Assembly (NCBI GenBank): GCA_027306605.1
Contig: DAHUZK010000040.1
Coordinates: 62,001-126,000 of the forward strand
Direction of reading: 5' to 3'
DNA: 64,000 bases
Origin: Acidimicrobiaceae bacterium
Lineage (GTDB): Bacteria; Actinomycetota; Acidimicrobiia; Acidimicrobiales; RAAP-2
Shown: positions 50,083 to 59,046 of the stretch, in pieces
Layout: each line of letters begins with the position of its first letter
Position numbering within the stretch: the stretch's first letter is position 1
The notes under the pieces: model-generated
The model's database searches: none
Seen by the model: the letters and a program-made list of their open reading frames with translations, nothing else
Told to the model about the DNA's origin: nothing
Made by a program: the position numbers and the translations under genes

Positions 50083-52146
50083 ATGCCCCTGATATCAGAC
50101 TCCATCGGCCGGGTCCTTGGGAAGCGGTACCGGCTGCTCTCCGCCTTGGGCACCGGCGCTTCGGCTCACGTCTACCTGGCCGAGGACGTGTCGCTGCAGC
50201 GACACGTCGCGGTCAAGGTGCTTCAGCCGGGACTGGCCACCGACGACTCCTTCCTCAAGCGCTTCCGGGCCGAGGCGCGCTCTGTCGCCTCGCTCAACCA
50301 CCCCCACGTCCTGCGCGTCTTCGACTGGGGCGACGACTCGGACGGGCCGTATCTCGTCCTCGAGTATCTCGGCGGAGGCTCGCTGCGCGACCTGCTCGAC
50401 CGCGGTGTCCGCCTCTCGCACTCCCAGGCCGCCCAGCTCGGGACCGAGGTGGCGCAGGGCCTGGCCTACGCGCACGCCCGCGGGTTGGTCCACCGCGACA
50501 TCAAGCCGGCCAACCTGCTCTTCGACGAGGAGGGTCGGGTGCGCGTGGCCGACTTCGGCGTGGCCCGCGCCCTGGCCGAAGCGGCCTGGACCGAGCCGGC
50601 CGGCGCCATGGTCGGGACGGCGCGCTACATCTCGCCCGAAGCGGCCGAGGGCAAGCCGGTGGACGGCCGGGCCGACGTGTACTCGCTGGCGCTCGTCCTC
50701 TACGAGGCGGTGACCGGGACGGTGCCCTTCGTCACCGACACCACCATGGGCACGTTGGCGGCGCGCATCGGCCAGCCCCTGCCGCACGACCCCGCCCTGG
50801 GCCCCCTCGACGACGTGCTGGCCCGGGCCGCTGCGCCCGAGGTCGGGTCGCGGCTCGACGCGGCGGGCCTGGCGGCGCGGCTCGGCGCGCTGGCGGCGGC
50901 CCTCCCGACTCCGTCGCCGCTGCCGCTCGTCTTCCCGCACCTCGAGGACGCCTCGCCCATCGCCGGCTTCCGCGCCCCCGGGGTCTCGGAGCTGACCGAT
51001 TCGGGCGTCGTCCTCGGCACGGCGAACGACACCACCGCCAGTACGGCTGCCACCGCCAGCGCGGCGGCCGGCTTGTCCGCCACCGCCATCGCACCTTCCA
51101 TCTCGTCGGCACCGATCGGGACCAGGGCCGGGCCGGGCGAGCTCTTCGACGCCGAGCCGCTCGGAGAGAAGCCCGAGAAGAACAAGAAGAAGGACAAGAA
51201 GCGCTCCGGGGGGCGCTCCGGTCCGCGGCGGTGGGGATGGAACCACCGGCGCGGCACGTACCTGATCGCCGGCGTCGTCACCCTCGTCCTGCTCCTGCTG
51301 GCGGCCGGGCTCACCGTGGCCTTCGGGACGAACCTGCTGACGCCGTCGCACCCGACGCCCAACGTCGAGAACCTCTCCCTGACCCAGGCGCGCGCCGCTC
51401 TGGACAAGGTGCACATGAACCTGAAGGAGGGCGCGCAGGTCAAGTCGATCACCGTCGGGGCGGGCGACGTCGTGTCGCAGTCGCCCCGGCCCGGCACCTC
51501 GCGCAAGGAGGGATCGACCGTCACCGTCGTGGTGTCCGACGGCAAGCCCGACGTCAGCGTGCCGTCTCTCGCCAACATGACCTGCGCCCAGGCGGTCACG
51601 GCGCTGCAGAGCGTGCACCTGCTGGCCAACTGCACGCCGGGGGTCTACAACGACACGGTGCCGTCGACCATCATCGTGTCGTGGTCGATCGGGTCGACGC
51701 CGAACCCGACGGCAGCTCCCTACGGCAGCACCATCACCATCAACCCGTCCCTCGGTCACGCGCCGGTCACGGTGCCCAACGTCCCGACCAGCTACACCTA
51801 CGCCCAGGCGGCCGCCGCCCTGCAGGCGGTCGGCCTCGGCGCCACCCAGGCGCCCGCGTCCAGCACCTCCATCCCGAACGGCAACGTGATCGCCACCAAT
51901 CCGGCCAGCGGCCAGACGGCTCCCTACGGCTCGGTGGTGACGGTTACGGTCTCCACCGGTCCGCCGATGGTGCCCGTGCCCAACGTGGTGGGCGATTCGG
52001 TGGCCCAGGCCAGTGCAGCGCTGCAGGCGGTCGGGCTGACGCCCTCGGGCGTGCAGGGCAATCCCACCGGGAACGTCCAGTCCACGCAGCCCGCCGTCGG
52101 CACGTCCGTGGTCCAGGGTTCGGGCGTCCAGCTGATCACCCACTAG
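50083..52146 (+). CDS. Membrane Ser/Thr protein kinase with four PASTA domains (PknB-like)
   Basis: A 687-residue receptor kinase. Kinase domain about 12-275: GTGASAHVYLAED (P-loop), Lys45 in VAVKVL, HRDIKPANLLF with catalytic Asp139, Asp157 in ADFGVARAL, and GTARYISPEAAEG. A disordered Ala/Thr/Lys-rich linker (EKPEKNKKKDKKRSGGRSGPRR) precedes the membrane helix (about 391-414). Four extracellular PASTA repeats begin near 425, 490, 562 and 630 (PNVENLSLTQARAALDK, VPSLANMTCAQAVTALQ, VPNVPTSYTYAQAAAALQAVGL, VPNVVGDSVAQASAALQAVGL) and would bind muropeptides or lipid II. It is probably involved in growth and cell-wall control. No phosphatase or other division genes are adjacent. Confidence 0.95.
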   Translation: MPLISDSIGRVLGKRYRLLSALGTGASAHVYLAEDVSLQRHVAVKVLQPGLATDDSFLKRFRAEARSVASLNHPHVLRVFDWGDDSDGPYLVLEYLGGGSLRDLLDRGVRLSHSQAAQLGTEVAQGLAYAHARGLVHRDIKPANLLFDEEGRVRVADFGVARALAEAAWTEPAGAMVGTARYISPEAAEGKPVDGRADVYSLALVLYEAVTGTVPFVTDTTMGTLAARIGQPLPHDPALGPLDDVLARAAAPEVGSRLDAAGLAARLGALAAALPTPSPLPLVFPHLEDASPIAGFRAPGVSELTDSGVVLGTANDTTASTAATASAAAGLSATAIAPSISSAPIGTRAGPGELFDAEPLGEKPEKNKKKDKKRSGGRSGPRRWGWNHRRGTYLIAGVVTLVLLLLAAGLTVAFGTNLLTPSHPTPNVENLSLTQARAALDKVHMNLKEGAQVKSITVGAGDVVSQSPRPGTSRKEGSTVTVVVSDGKPDVSVPSLANMTCAQAVTALQSVHLLANCTPGVYNDTVPSTIIVSWSIGSTPNPTAAPYGSTITINPSLGHAPVTVPNVPTSYTYAQAAAALQAVGLGATQAPASSTSIPNGNVIATNPASGQTAPYGSVVTVTVSTGPPMVPVPNVVGDSVAQASAALQAVGLTPSGVQGNPTGNVQSTQPAVGTSVVQGSGVQLITH

Positions 52147-52150
52147 CGAC

Positions 52151-52465
52151 GTGGCACTGCCCTTCGACGCCGACTGCGACCTGTGCGAGGCCGCCCGCCT
52201 CTCGGAGTGGCACCACGAGGACGACGTGTGCTGGGTGGCCGACTGCGAGGTGTGCGGGGTCCCCATGGTGGTGTGGAAGCACCACGGCCCGACGCCACCC
52301 GACGAGGACGTCGCGCACATGCTGGCCCAGCTGACCCGGGTCGCCGACTCGCGCTTCGGCCCGGACCGGTGGTCGATCGATCGCGTCATGCGCCAGATCC
52401 CCGAGCATTTCCACGCCCACGGGCGCGACCCCAACTGGTGGTTCCGTCTGCGCGGGATGGGCTGA
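52151..52465 (+). CDS. Small conserved protein with two CxxC pairs
   Basis: A 104-residue protein. CDLCEAARLSEWHHEDDVCWVADCEVCGVPMVVWKHHGPTPPDEDVAHMLAQL contains CDLC, a lone Cys and CEVC, plus two His clusters, so metal binding is likely. WSIDRVMRQIPEHFHAHGRDPNWWFRLRG ends the protein. It looks like a short zinc-binding protein seen in other actinobacteria, distantly recalling HIT-family N-termini, but the HxHxH motif is absent; I assign no function. The GTG is 4 nt after the kinase stop, so co-expression with the kinase is likely. Confidence 0.7.
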   Translation: MALPFDADCDLCEAARLSEWHHEDDVCWVADCEVCGVPMVVWKHHGPTPPDEDVAHMLAQLTRVADSRFGPDRWSIDRVMRQIPEHFHAHGRDPNWWFRLRGMG

Positions 52466-52533
52466 ACCGAACCCAACCGCGGATTCCCCGGGGATCCTCT
52501 GCGGACCCCCGAGCGGAGTCCCGGCACCATGAA

Positions 52534-52547
52534 GCCCCGAAAGGGGC
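52534..52547 (+). terminator. GAAA-tetraloop hairpin before the exporter promoter
   Basis: GCCCC-GAAA-GGGGC, a 5-bp stem with a GNRA tetraloop, between the kinase operon and the TAGGGT box at 52554. A weak terminator at best. Confidence 0.3.
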
Positions 52548-52553
52548 CACCGG

Positions 52554-52559
52554 TAGGGT
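52554..52559 (+). promoter_or_regulatory. -10 box TAGGGT, leaderless start of the DHA2 exporter gene
   Basis: TAGGGT, 7 nt before the ATG at 52567. Confidence 0.55.
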
Positions 52560-52566
52560 GTCCCGC

Positions 52567-54201
52567 ATGGCGTCTTCCTTCGAGCGGTCCGACGCGCTGC
52601 TCGATCCGGTGGCCGATCCGGGCGGCGGTGCGCTGGGAACGCTGGGGGACGGCTCGGTCGAGACCAACTGGTTCGCCCTCCTCCACCGTCGCGTCTCGGG
52701 GCGAGCCGCGCGCAGCCCGCGCTACAAGTGGTGGGCCCTCGTCGCGCTGCTGGCCGGCCTGCTCTCCCTCAACATCACCTTCACGGTCTTCGTCGTCGCG
52801 CTCCCGACGGTCAAGGCCGACTTCCACACCAATTTCTCGGTGCTGGCCTGGGCCTCGACGGGCCCGCTCCTCGCCTTCGGCGTGGCGGCGCCCTTCTTCG
52901 GCAAGGCGGGGGACCTCTTCGGCCATCGACGGCTGTACCAGTTCGGCCTGGTGGGCGCCATGGTCAGCGCCGTCCTCACCGCCACGGCACCCGACGTGGG
53001 GATGCTGCTCTTCGCCCGCGCCCTCGACGGCGTCCAGGGCGCGGCGACCGGCACGGCGTCGATGGCCATCATCCTCGAGCTCTTCGGGCGCGAGGACCGC
53101 GTCAAGGCGCTCGGCTGGTGGTCACTCGTGGGTGCCGGCGGGCCCGTCCTCGGCGTGACGCTCGGTTCGCCGGTGATCCAGTACTTCGGCTGGCGCACCC
53201 TGTTCTGGGGCCAGCTGGTCCTGCTGGTCGTGGCATCCCTGGTGGTCGCCGTGCTGCTCCCCTCGGGACGGCGGTCGCGGGCACGCGGTGGTGAGGCGGC
53301 CGCGCCGGGTGGAGCCGAGGGCGGCCGGGCCCGGGACTGGTCGGGGATGGACTGGGTGGGCAGCTGGAGCCTGGCCGGCTGCGTCACCGCCGGGATGCTG
53401 GTCCTCAGCATCGGCCCCGTGGCCGGCTGGAACTCTCCCGGCGTCGTCGCGTCCGGGGTCGCCTGCGTGGCCCTCGGCGCCATCTTCGTCTGGCGCGAGG
53501 CGACGTTCGCCCATCCGCTGGTGCCGACGACCTACTGGCGCCGCCGCAATTTCATGTTCCCCATGGGTGCCAAGGCCTTCTCGAGCTTCGCCTACTTCGG
53601 CGGCTTCTTCCTCTTCCCGCTCCTCATGGAGCAGGTCTATGGCTACAGCGTCTCCCAGGTCGGCTTCGTCTCGGTGGCCCGCCCGCTCGTGTTCGCCGTG
53701 AGCGCGCCCATCGCCGGCTACATGACGGTGCGGACCGGTGAGCGCACCGCCGCGCTCGTCGGGACCGGTGCCATCTTCCTCTCCATGATCGTCTTCGCCA
53801 CCCTCACGGCGTCGACGGGACTCGTGCTCGTCCTGCTGGCGCTCGCCCTCTCCGGGCTGGGCATGGGTGTGTCCCAGCCGGCGACATCGGCGACGATGTC
53901 CAACGAGCTGTCCGAGTCCGAGTACGGGATCATGAGTGCGGCGCAGCTGCTGGCGAGCCAGGTCGGTGAGGTGGCCGGGATCCAGGCCGTGCTGACGATC
54001 CAGGAGTCGATCGCCAAGAGCTCGGGGCTGGGCAACGTCCATCACAGCACCTCGCTGCTGCACAGCTTCAGCGTGCCGTTCTGGGTCGGCGCGGGCGTCG
54101 CCGCGCTGGCGGTGGTCTGCGCCCTCTTCATCCGCCCGCTGCCGCGCGCGGCACGCGGCCGGGAGGCCCTCGACGACGCCGCCTCGGTCCGGGCGACCTG
54201 A
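52567..54201 (+). CDS. MFS transporter, DHA2 (14-TM drug:H+ antiporter) family
   Basis: A 544-residue exporter. NITFTVFVVALPTVKADFHTNFSVLAWASTGPLLAFGVAAPFFGKAGDLFGHRRLYQFGLVGAMVSAVLTATAPDVGMLLFARALDGVQGAA carries motif A (GKAGDLFGHRR) and motif B, and LGWWSLVGAGGPVLGVTLGSPV is the antiporter motif C region of EmrB/QacA-type pumps. Hydrophobic segments continue to FVWGAGVAALAVVCALFI-like ends, consistent with 14 helices. The substrate is unknown, and no TetR gene is adjacent. The ATG at 52567 is set by the -10 box; the long N-terminal cytoplasmic tail (about 45 residues) is unusual. Confidence 0.88.
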   Translation: MASSFERSDALLDPVADPGGGALGTLGDGSVETNWFALLHRRVSGRAARSPRYKWWALVALLAGLLSLNITFTVFVVALPTVKADFHTNFSVLAWASTGPLLAFGVAAPFFGKAGDLFGHRRLYQFGLVGAMVSAVLTATAPDVGMLLFARALDGVQGAATGTASMAIILELFGREDRVKALGWWSLVGAGGPVLGVTLGSPVIQYFGWRTLFWGQLVLLVVASLVVAVLLPSGRRSRARGGEAAAPGGAEGGRARDWSGMDWVGSWSLAGCVTAGMLVLSIGPVAGWNSPGVVASGVACVALGAIFVWREATFAHPLVPTTYWRRRNFMFPMGAKAFSSFAYFGGFFLFPLLMEQVYGYSVSQVGFVSVARPLVFAVSAPIAGYMTVRTGERTAALVGTGAIFLSMIVFATLTASTGLVLVLLALALSGLGMGVSQPATSATMSNELSESEYGIMSAAQLLASQVGEVAGIQAVLTIQESIAKSSGLGNVHHSTSLLHSFSVPFWVGAGVAALAVVCALFIRPLPRAARGREALDDAASVRAT

Positions 54202-54227
54202 TCCGGCGGACCGTCGCGGGATCCGTC

Positions 54228-55184
54228 ATGAGCCAGAGGCGTCCGTTGCCCTACCGCTACACGTCCCCGGACGAGGACAGCGGCCGCTGGCGCGGCTTCT
54301 CGTTCCGCCACGGGGACATCGTGATCAGCACGCGGTCCAAGTCGGGCACCACCTGGGTGCAGATGATCTGCGCGCTCCTGGTGTTCCAGACGCCGGAGCT
54401 GCCGGCTCCGCTCCCTCGGCTCTCGCCCTGGCTGGACTGGCTGATCGTCCCGAGAGACGAGGTCCACGCCCAGCTGGCGGCCCAGGAGCACCGCCGGTTC
54501 ATCAAGAGCCACACGCCACTCGACGGGATCCCCGCCGACCCGGGGGTCACCTCCATCGTCACCGGACGCCATCCCCTCGACATGGCCGTCTCGCTCTATC
54601 ACCACGGTGCGAACCTCGACCGGGCGCGGCTGCGGGCGCTGACGGGCCGGTCGGATCCGGCGCCACCGTCGCCGGAGCGTCCGCCGCTGCACGAGTGGCT
54701 CTGCGCCTGGATCGACGCCGACCCCGATCCCCGGGAGGCCCTCGACTCGTTACCCGGCGTGCTGTGGCATCTGAGCGATGCCTGGAACCGCCGCCGGACT
54801 CAGGACGTCCTGCTCGTCCACTACGACGACCTCGGGCGCGACCTCGGCGCGGAGATGCGCCGGATCGCGGGAAGGCTCGGCATCACCGTGCCGGACGAGA
54901 CGTGGCCCGAGCTGGTCGACGCGGCGACGTTCGCCCGGATGCGCGCCAGGGCGGAACGGACCGCGCCGGATCCCTCGGGGATCCTCAAGAGCCCGGCGGC
55001 GTTCTTCCGGCGAGGATCCTCCGGCGCCGGGGCTGAGGTGCTCACGCCCCGCGAGCTCGAGCACTACGGCGAGCGCGCGGCGGAGATGGCGCCGGCCGAG
55101 CTCCTCGCATGGCTGCACGGGGGCTCGGGGAGCAGTGGCGCCGCGGCGGCGGGCACCGGAACCCGCGGGAACGCCGGCCGATAG
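54228..55184 (+). CDS. PAPS-dependent sulfotransferase
   Basis: A 318-residue cytosolic-type sulfotransferase transferring sulfate from PAPS to an alcohol or amine. The 5'-phosphosulfate loop is STRSKSGTTWVQMI (with the TWVQ motif), and the 3'-phosphate-binding segment is SIVTGRHPLDMAVSLYHH. FIKSHTPLDGIP supplies the catalytic-His-region equivalent, and LVHYDDLGRDLGAEMRRIAGRLGI and FFRRGSSGAG close the fold. The acceptor is unknown; related actinobacterial enzymes sulfate lipids or glycans. The Gly/Ala-rich C-terminal tail is probably disordered. Confidence 0.88.
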   Translation: MSQRRPLPYRYTSPDEDSGRWRGFSFRHGDIVISTRSKSGTTWVQMICALLVFQTPELPAPLPRLSPWLDWLIVPRDEVHAQLAAQEHRRFIKSHTPLDGIPADPGVTSIVTGRHPLDMAVSLYHHGANLDRARLRALTGRSDPAPPSPERPPLHEWLCAWIDADPDPREALDSLPGVLWHLSDAWNRRRTQDVLLVHYDDLGRDLGAEMRRIAGRLGITVPDETWPELVDAATFARMRARAERTAPDPSGILKSPAAFFRRGSSGAGAEVLTPRELEHYGERAAEMAPAELLAWLHGGSGSSGAAAAGTGTRGNAGR

Positions 55185-55187
55185 CCT
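55182..55187 (+). promoter_or_regulatory. -10 box TAGCCT, leaderless start of the APH-like kinase gene
   Basis: TAGCCT overlaps the sulfotransferase stop (TAG) and is 7 nt before the GTG at 55195. Confidence 0.45.
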
Positions 55188-55194
55188 CGGCCGG

Positions 55195-55890
55195 GTGAAG
55201 CCGCCAGGGCCGCTGATCGCTGCGGGGCGCGACGCCGACATCTTCGAGTACGGAGAAGGCCTTGTCCTGCGACGTTCGAGGGATGGACGGTCCATGGCGG
55301 AGGAGGCCCGGACCATGGCCTACCTGCACCAGCAGGGCTACCCCGTGCCCGCGGTCGAAGAGCTGAGCGACGACGGTGCAGAGCTCGTCATGGAGCGGAT
55401 CGAGGGGCACTCGATGGTCGACGCCATTGCCAGGTCACCGTGGAGCGTGCGGCGGCTGGCGAGGACGCTGGCCGGGCTGCACGCCCGGCTCCACGAGATC
55501 GCGGCTCCCGGTTTCCTCGGCCCGGCCCCGGTCGCTGCCGGCGATCGGGTCGTCCACATGGACCTGCATCCGCTCAACGTGATGATCGGCCCGAAAGGTG
55601 CGGTGGTCATCGACTGGGCGAACGCCGGCGCGGGGGACCCGCGGGTCGACGTCGGTCTGGCCTGGGTGCTGATGGCCGCCGGCCGGGTCCCCGGCGGCCG
55701 CGTGACGGCGACACTGCTCGGCTGGGGCAGGGCGATGCTCGTGAACGGGTTCGTCTCGCAGTTCGACCGGCTGGAGGTGTCGGCCGTGCTGCGCCCGGTC
55801 GTCGAGTGGAAGGTGAAGGACCCTCACATGAGCGAGGCCGAGGTGGCGGCCATGTGGAAGGTGGTGCAGCGGGCCGAGGCCCGAACCTGA
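55195..55890 (+). CDS. Aminoglycoside-phosphotransferase-like small-molecule kinase
   Basis: A 231-residue protein of the APH/choline kinase fold. LIAAGRDADIFEYGEGLVLRRSRDGRSMAEEARTMAYLHQQGYPVPAVEEL holds the ATP-binding lobe, RVVHMDLHPLNVMIGPKGAVVIDWANAGAGDPRVDVGLAWVL carries the Brenner motif HxDxHxxN and the metal Asp in IDWAN. It is short for the family. The substrate is unknown; it need not be an antibiotic. The stop codon lies in a 13-bp triple repeat. Confidence 0.83.
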   Translation: MKPPGPLIAAGRDADIFEYGEGLVLRRSRDGRSMAEEARTMAYLHQQGYPVPAVEELSDDGAELVMERIEGHSMVDAIARSPWSVRRLARTLAGLHARLHEIAAPGFLGPAPVAAGDRVVHMDLHPLNVMIGPKGAVVIDWANAGAGDPRVDVGLAWVLMAAGRVPGGRVTATLLGWGRAMLVNGFVSQFDRLEVSAVLRPVVEWKVKDPHMSEAEVAAMWKVVQRAEART

Positions 55891-55924
55891 GACCCGGGCC
55901 TGAGACCCGGGCCTGAGGCCCGGG
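55886..55924 (+). repeat. Three 13-bp tandem repeats across a stop codon
   Basis: CCTGAGACCCGGG twice, then CCTGAGGCCCGGG; the first unit contains the TGA of the kinase gene. It has the same unit length, copy number and position as the repeat at 13963-14001. Confidence 0.8.
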
Positions 55925-55939
55925 CCCCGGAGCCTCGGG

Positions 55940-56353
55940 TCACTCGGTGATGTCGCGCAGACGCGCCGCCATCTCGGCGGCCGAGGGATCGGCGGCGGCG
56001 GGCGTCGCCTGCAGCGCCATGAGCTTGGCCATGTCCCCCTCGACCCGGACCTTGCCGGCCATGAAGGCCTGCATGCCCACCTGGGGGTTGCCCTCGATGA
56101 GGATCGCCTTGGCCGTCTCCCAGTCGACGGTCACCTTGAGGTCCTGTGACTCGAGATGGCCCTCTTCGAGGATGAGCTCGCCGGTCGACGTGTCCACGTG
56201 GGCCAGGATGTCGTCGTCGGAGAAGGGGATGGACGTGACGACGAGGTTCATCTTCACCGAGTGGACGATCGGGGCGGTCTTGCCCTCGTACTCGGCGCGG
56301 ATCTTGCGGGCCTCGTCCAGCCATTCGTCGCTGAGGAACGGGTACGACGGCAT
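55940..56353 (-). CDS. SCP2-type sterol/lipid-carrier protein
   Basis: A 137-residue single SCP2-like domain. YPFLSDEWLDEARKIRAEYEGK, VHSVKMNLVVTSIPFSDDDILAHVDTSTGELILEEGHLESQDLKVTVDWETAKAILIEGNPQVGMQAFMAGKVRVEGDMAKLMAL is the classic lipid-carrier pattern, with MAGKVRVEGDMAKLM as signature. It probably binds or presents fatty acyl-CoA or sterol-like lipids. The ATG at 56353 has an AAGGAG ribosome-binding site. Divergent from the esterase gene. Confidence 0.88.
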   Translation of the reverse strand: MPSYPFLSDEWLDEARKIRAEYEGKTAPIVHSVKMNLVVTSIPFSDDDILAHVDTSTGELILEEGHLESQDLKVTVDWETAKAILIEGNPQVGMQAFMAGKVRVEGDMAKLMALQATPAAADPSAAEMAARLRDITE

Positions 56354-56380
56354 TGGGTGCTCCTTCGTCTTCGGTCTCCG

Positions 56381-56408
56381 TGCTCGTGCAGGACTGCTCG
56401 TGCAGGAC
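56381..56408 (+). repeat. Two 14-bp tandem repeats upstream of the SCP2 gene
   Basis: TGCTCGTGCAGGAC twice in the divergent region between the SCP2 and esterase genes. Confidence 0.7.
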
Positions 56409-56472
56409 TGACGGTCGTCCCGCCGCCCGCCCGGGAACCATGCGGCCGCCGGAACCCTACTCGGCGCGCCGG

Positions 56473-56478
56473 TAGGCT
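56473..56478 (+). promoter_or_regulatory. -10 box TAGGCT, leaderless start of the esterase-gatCAB unit
   Basis: TAGGCT, 8 nt before the GTG at 56487. Confidence 0.5.
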
Positions 56479-56486
56479 GCCCTGTC

Positions 56487-57254
56487 GTGACCGCCGCCAT
56501 CATGCAAGGTGCCGAGCCCTTCGCCGCATCCGGTGACGGCCGCGGCGCGCTGGTGCTGCACGGCTTCACGGGCAACCCGCAGTCGATGCGGGGGCTGGCG
56601 CGCGCGCTGGCGGACGCCGGTTTCACGGTCGAGCTGCCGCTCCTGCCGGGGCACGGCACCGACATCGCCGACATGATCCCGACGCGCTGGGAGGACTGGT
56701 CCGGTGCGGCCGAGCAGGCGTACCGGGAGCTGGCGGCTCGATGCGACTGCGTCGTCGTCGCCGGCCTCTCCATGGGCGGCATGCTCGCCGTGTGGCTGGC
56801 GGAGCACCATCCCGAGATCGCCGCCCTGGCCCTCGTGAATCCGCTCATCGCCCCACCCGATGCGGACACCGTCGGGCTGGTGCAGACGCTGCTCGACGCG
56901 GGTGACGAGGTGGCGCCCGGCATCGGGTCGGACATCGCCAAGGAAGGGGTGGCCGAATCGGCCTACCCGGGCCTGCCCCTGCGGGCGGCCCTCTCCCTGT
57001 TCGCCGCTACCGAAGCGGTCGAGGCCGCCGTCCCGGCCGTGCGCTGTCCCGTCCTGCTCTTCACCAGCGCGCAGGACCACGTCGTGGACCCGAAGTCGAG
57101 CCAGATCCTGGCCGCGCGGGCCGGCGGTCCCGTCGAGCAGGTCATGCTCGAACGCAGCTACCACGTGGCCACCTTGGACTGGGACAAGGACGAGATCGAG
57201 GCGGGCACCGTGGCGTTCCTGACCGCCGTGTCCTCGGCCGCAGCACCCTCGTGA
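56487..57254 (+). CDS. Alpha/beta-hydrolase, carboxylesterase / monoacylglycerol lipase type
   Basis: A 255-residue serine hydrolase related to Est30-like carboxylesterases. The oxyanion region is GALVLHGFTGNPQSMRGLARAL, nucleophile Ser95 lies in VVAGLSMGGMLAVWLAEHHPEI, the acid in LLFTSAQDHVVDP, and the base in ERSYHVATLDWDKDEIE. The substrate is probably a medium-chain ester or monoacylglycerol. Its stop overlaps the gatC start by 4 nt, so an esterase is coupled to the amidotransferase genes; a functional link is not obvious. Confidence 0.87.
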   Translation: MTAAIMQGAEPFAASGDGRGALVLHGFTGNPQSMRGLARALADAGFTVELPLLPGHGTDIADMIPTRWEDWSGAAEQAYRELAARCDCVVVAGLSMGGMLAVWLAEHHPEIAALALVNPLIAPPDADTVGLVQTLLDAGDEVAPGIGSDIAKEGVAESAYPGLPLRAALSLFAATEAVEAAVPAVRCPVLLFTSAQDHVVDPKSSQILAARAGGPVEQVMLERSYHVATLDWDKDEIEAGTVAFLTAVSSAAAPS

Positions 57255-57571
57255 GCGATGCCGACCCCGGGCGCGCCCCGCTCGGGCGGGACGACGTCGT
57301 CCACGTGGCGCACCTGGCGCGCCTGGAGCTGAGCGACGAGGAGGTCGAGCTCTTCACGGCGCAGTTGCGCACCGTCCTCGACCATGCGGCGGACGTGGCG
57401 GCACTCGACCTGTCGCACCTGGAGCCGTCCTCGCACCCGATCGCGCTGCAGAACGTGATGCGGGCGGACGAGCCCCGTCCCAGCCTCGAGCGCGACGAGG
57501 TGCTGGGCGCGGCGCCCGCGGTGGAGGACCACCGCTTCCGCGTGCCGCGCATCGGGGGTGAGGCGCCGTGA
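57251..57571 (+). CDS. gatC: Asp/Glu-tRNA amidotransferase subunit C
   Basis: A 106-residue Gat[71 protein letters not shown] is the family core, and it clamps GatA to GatB in the complex that converts misacylated Glu-tRNA-Gln or Asp-tRNA-Asn to the amides. The GTG overlaps the esterase stop and its TGA overlaps the gatA GTG. Confidence 0.95.
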   Translation: MSDADPGRAPLGRDDVVHVAHLARLELSDEEVELFTAQLRTVLDHAADVAALDLSHLEPSSHPIALQNVMRADEPRPSLERDEVLGAAPAVEDHRFRVPRIGGEAP

Positions 57572-59046
57572 CGCCACCGGCGAGCGGTCCGGGGCTGGGA
57601 GCGACCACGGCGCTCGAGACGGCGGCCGCGGTCCGGGCGGGCGAGCGCTCGGCGCGCCAGGTCGTCGAAGAGGCCCTGGCGGCGGTGACCGCCCGTGACG
57701 GTGAGCTCAACGCCTTCCTCAGCATCGGCGCCGACCGGGCGAGGGCCCAGGCGGAGGCGGTCGACGCCGCGGTGGCGGCAGGAGACGATCCCGGTCCGCT
57801 GGCCGGCGTCCCCGTCGCGCTCAAGGACAACCTGTGCACGCGGGGCTGGGACACGACCTGTGGCTCGCGCATCTTGGAGGGCTGGCGCCCGCCCTACGAC
57901 GCCACGGTGGTGGTCCGCCTGCGTGACGCGGGTGCGGTGGCGCTGGGCAAGACGAACATGGACGAGTTCGCCATGGGGTCGTCGACGGAGAACTCCGCCT
58001 TCGGCCCGACCCGCAACCCGCGCCACGGCGGCAAGGTGCCGGGCGGGAGCAGTGGCGGCTCGGCCGCCGCCGTCGCCGCTGGTTTCACCCCTCTCGGCCT
58101 CGGGTCCGACACCGGCGGCTCCATCCGGCAGCCCGCCGCCCTGTGCGGCGTCGTGGGCATGAAGCCCACCTACGGCCGCGTCTCGCGTTACGGGCTCGTC
58201 GCCTTCGCCAGCTCGCTCGACCAGATCGGACCGTTCGCCGCCACGGTCGAGGACGCCGCCGTGCTCTTCGATGTCCTGGCCGGTCACGACCCCCTCGACA
58301 GCACCTCGCTGCCGACGCCGGCCGAACCGGTCCTGGCGCGCCTGCACGAAGGCGTGGCGGGGGTCCGCGTGGGGCTGTGCCGCGATCTGGTCGACGGCTG
58401 CGCTCCCGACGTCGTTGCCCGCGTGCGTGAGGCCGCCGATGCGCTGGCGGCGGCGGGCGCGCTCGTCGAGGAGATCTCGGTCCCTGAATTCGGCTTCGGG
58501 CTCTCGGCCTATTACCTCATCGCGCCGGCCGAGGCATCGTCGAACCTCGCCCGCTACGACGGCGTGCGCTACGGCCTGCGCGTCGAGGGCGAGGACGCGG
58601 CGGCCATGAACGCCGCCACCCGCACGGCCGGGTTCGGCCCGGAGGTGAAGCGCCGCATCATGCTCGGCACCTACGCGCTCTCGGCGGGCTACTACGACGC
58701 GTACTACGCGCAGGCCCAACGGGTGCGCACCCTCGTGATGCAGGCTTTCGCCCGCGCCTATGAGTCGGTCGACATCCTGCTGGGCGCGACGGCGCCGACC
58801 ACCGCCTTCGACATCGGGGCGAAGGTGGACGATCCCATGGCGATGTACGTGAACGACGTGTGCACCATCCCGTCCAACCTGTCCGGCCACCCGGCCGTGT
58901 CGGTGCCCTTCGGCGCGGGCGACGACGGTCTCCCCGTCGGGGTGCAGGTCCTGGCCCCGGCGCTCGACGAGGCCCTGCTGTTCCGCGTGGCCCGGGTCGT
59001 CGAGGCGCACGCGCCGGCCCTGGCCGAGAGGGCGGCGCGCTCGTGA
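57568..59046 (+). CDS. gatA: Asp/Glu-tRNA amidotransferase subunit A
   Basis: A 492-residue amidase-signature enzyme that releases ammonia from glutamine for transamidation. The Ser-cis-Ser-Lys triad is visible: Lys in [12 protein letters not shown], the cis-Ser in [14 protein letters not shown], and the nucleophile Ser in [44 protein letters not shown]. Full length, in a gatC-gatA-gatB operon with 4-nt overlaps. Presence of GatCAB indicates the indirect route to Gln-tRNA and/or Asn-tRNA. Confidence 0.97.
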   Translation: MTPPASGPGLGATTALETAAAVRAGERSARQVVEEALAAVTARDGELNAFLSIGADRARAQAEAVDAAVAAGDDPGPLAGVPVALKDNLCTRGWDTTCGSRILEGWRPPYDATVVVRLRDAGAVALGKTNMDEFAMGSSTENSAFGPTRNPRHGGKVPGGSSGGSAAAVAAGFTPLGLGSDTGGSIRQPAALCGVVGMKPTYGRVSRYGLVAFASSLDQIGPFAATVEDAAVLFDVLAGHDPLDSTSLPTPAEPVLARLHEGVAGVRVGLCRDLVDGCAPDVVARVREAADALAAAGALVEEISVPEFGFGLSAYYLIAPAEASSNLARYDGVRYGLRVEGEDAAAMNAATRTAGFGPEVKRRIMLGTYALSAGYYDAYYAQAQRVRTLVMQAFARAYESVDILLGATAPTTAFDIGAKVDDPMAMYVNDVCTIPSNLSGHPAVSVPFGAGDDGLPVGVQVLAPALDEALLFRVARVVEAHAPALAERAARS

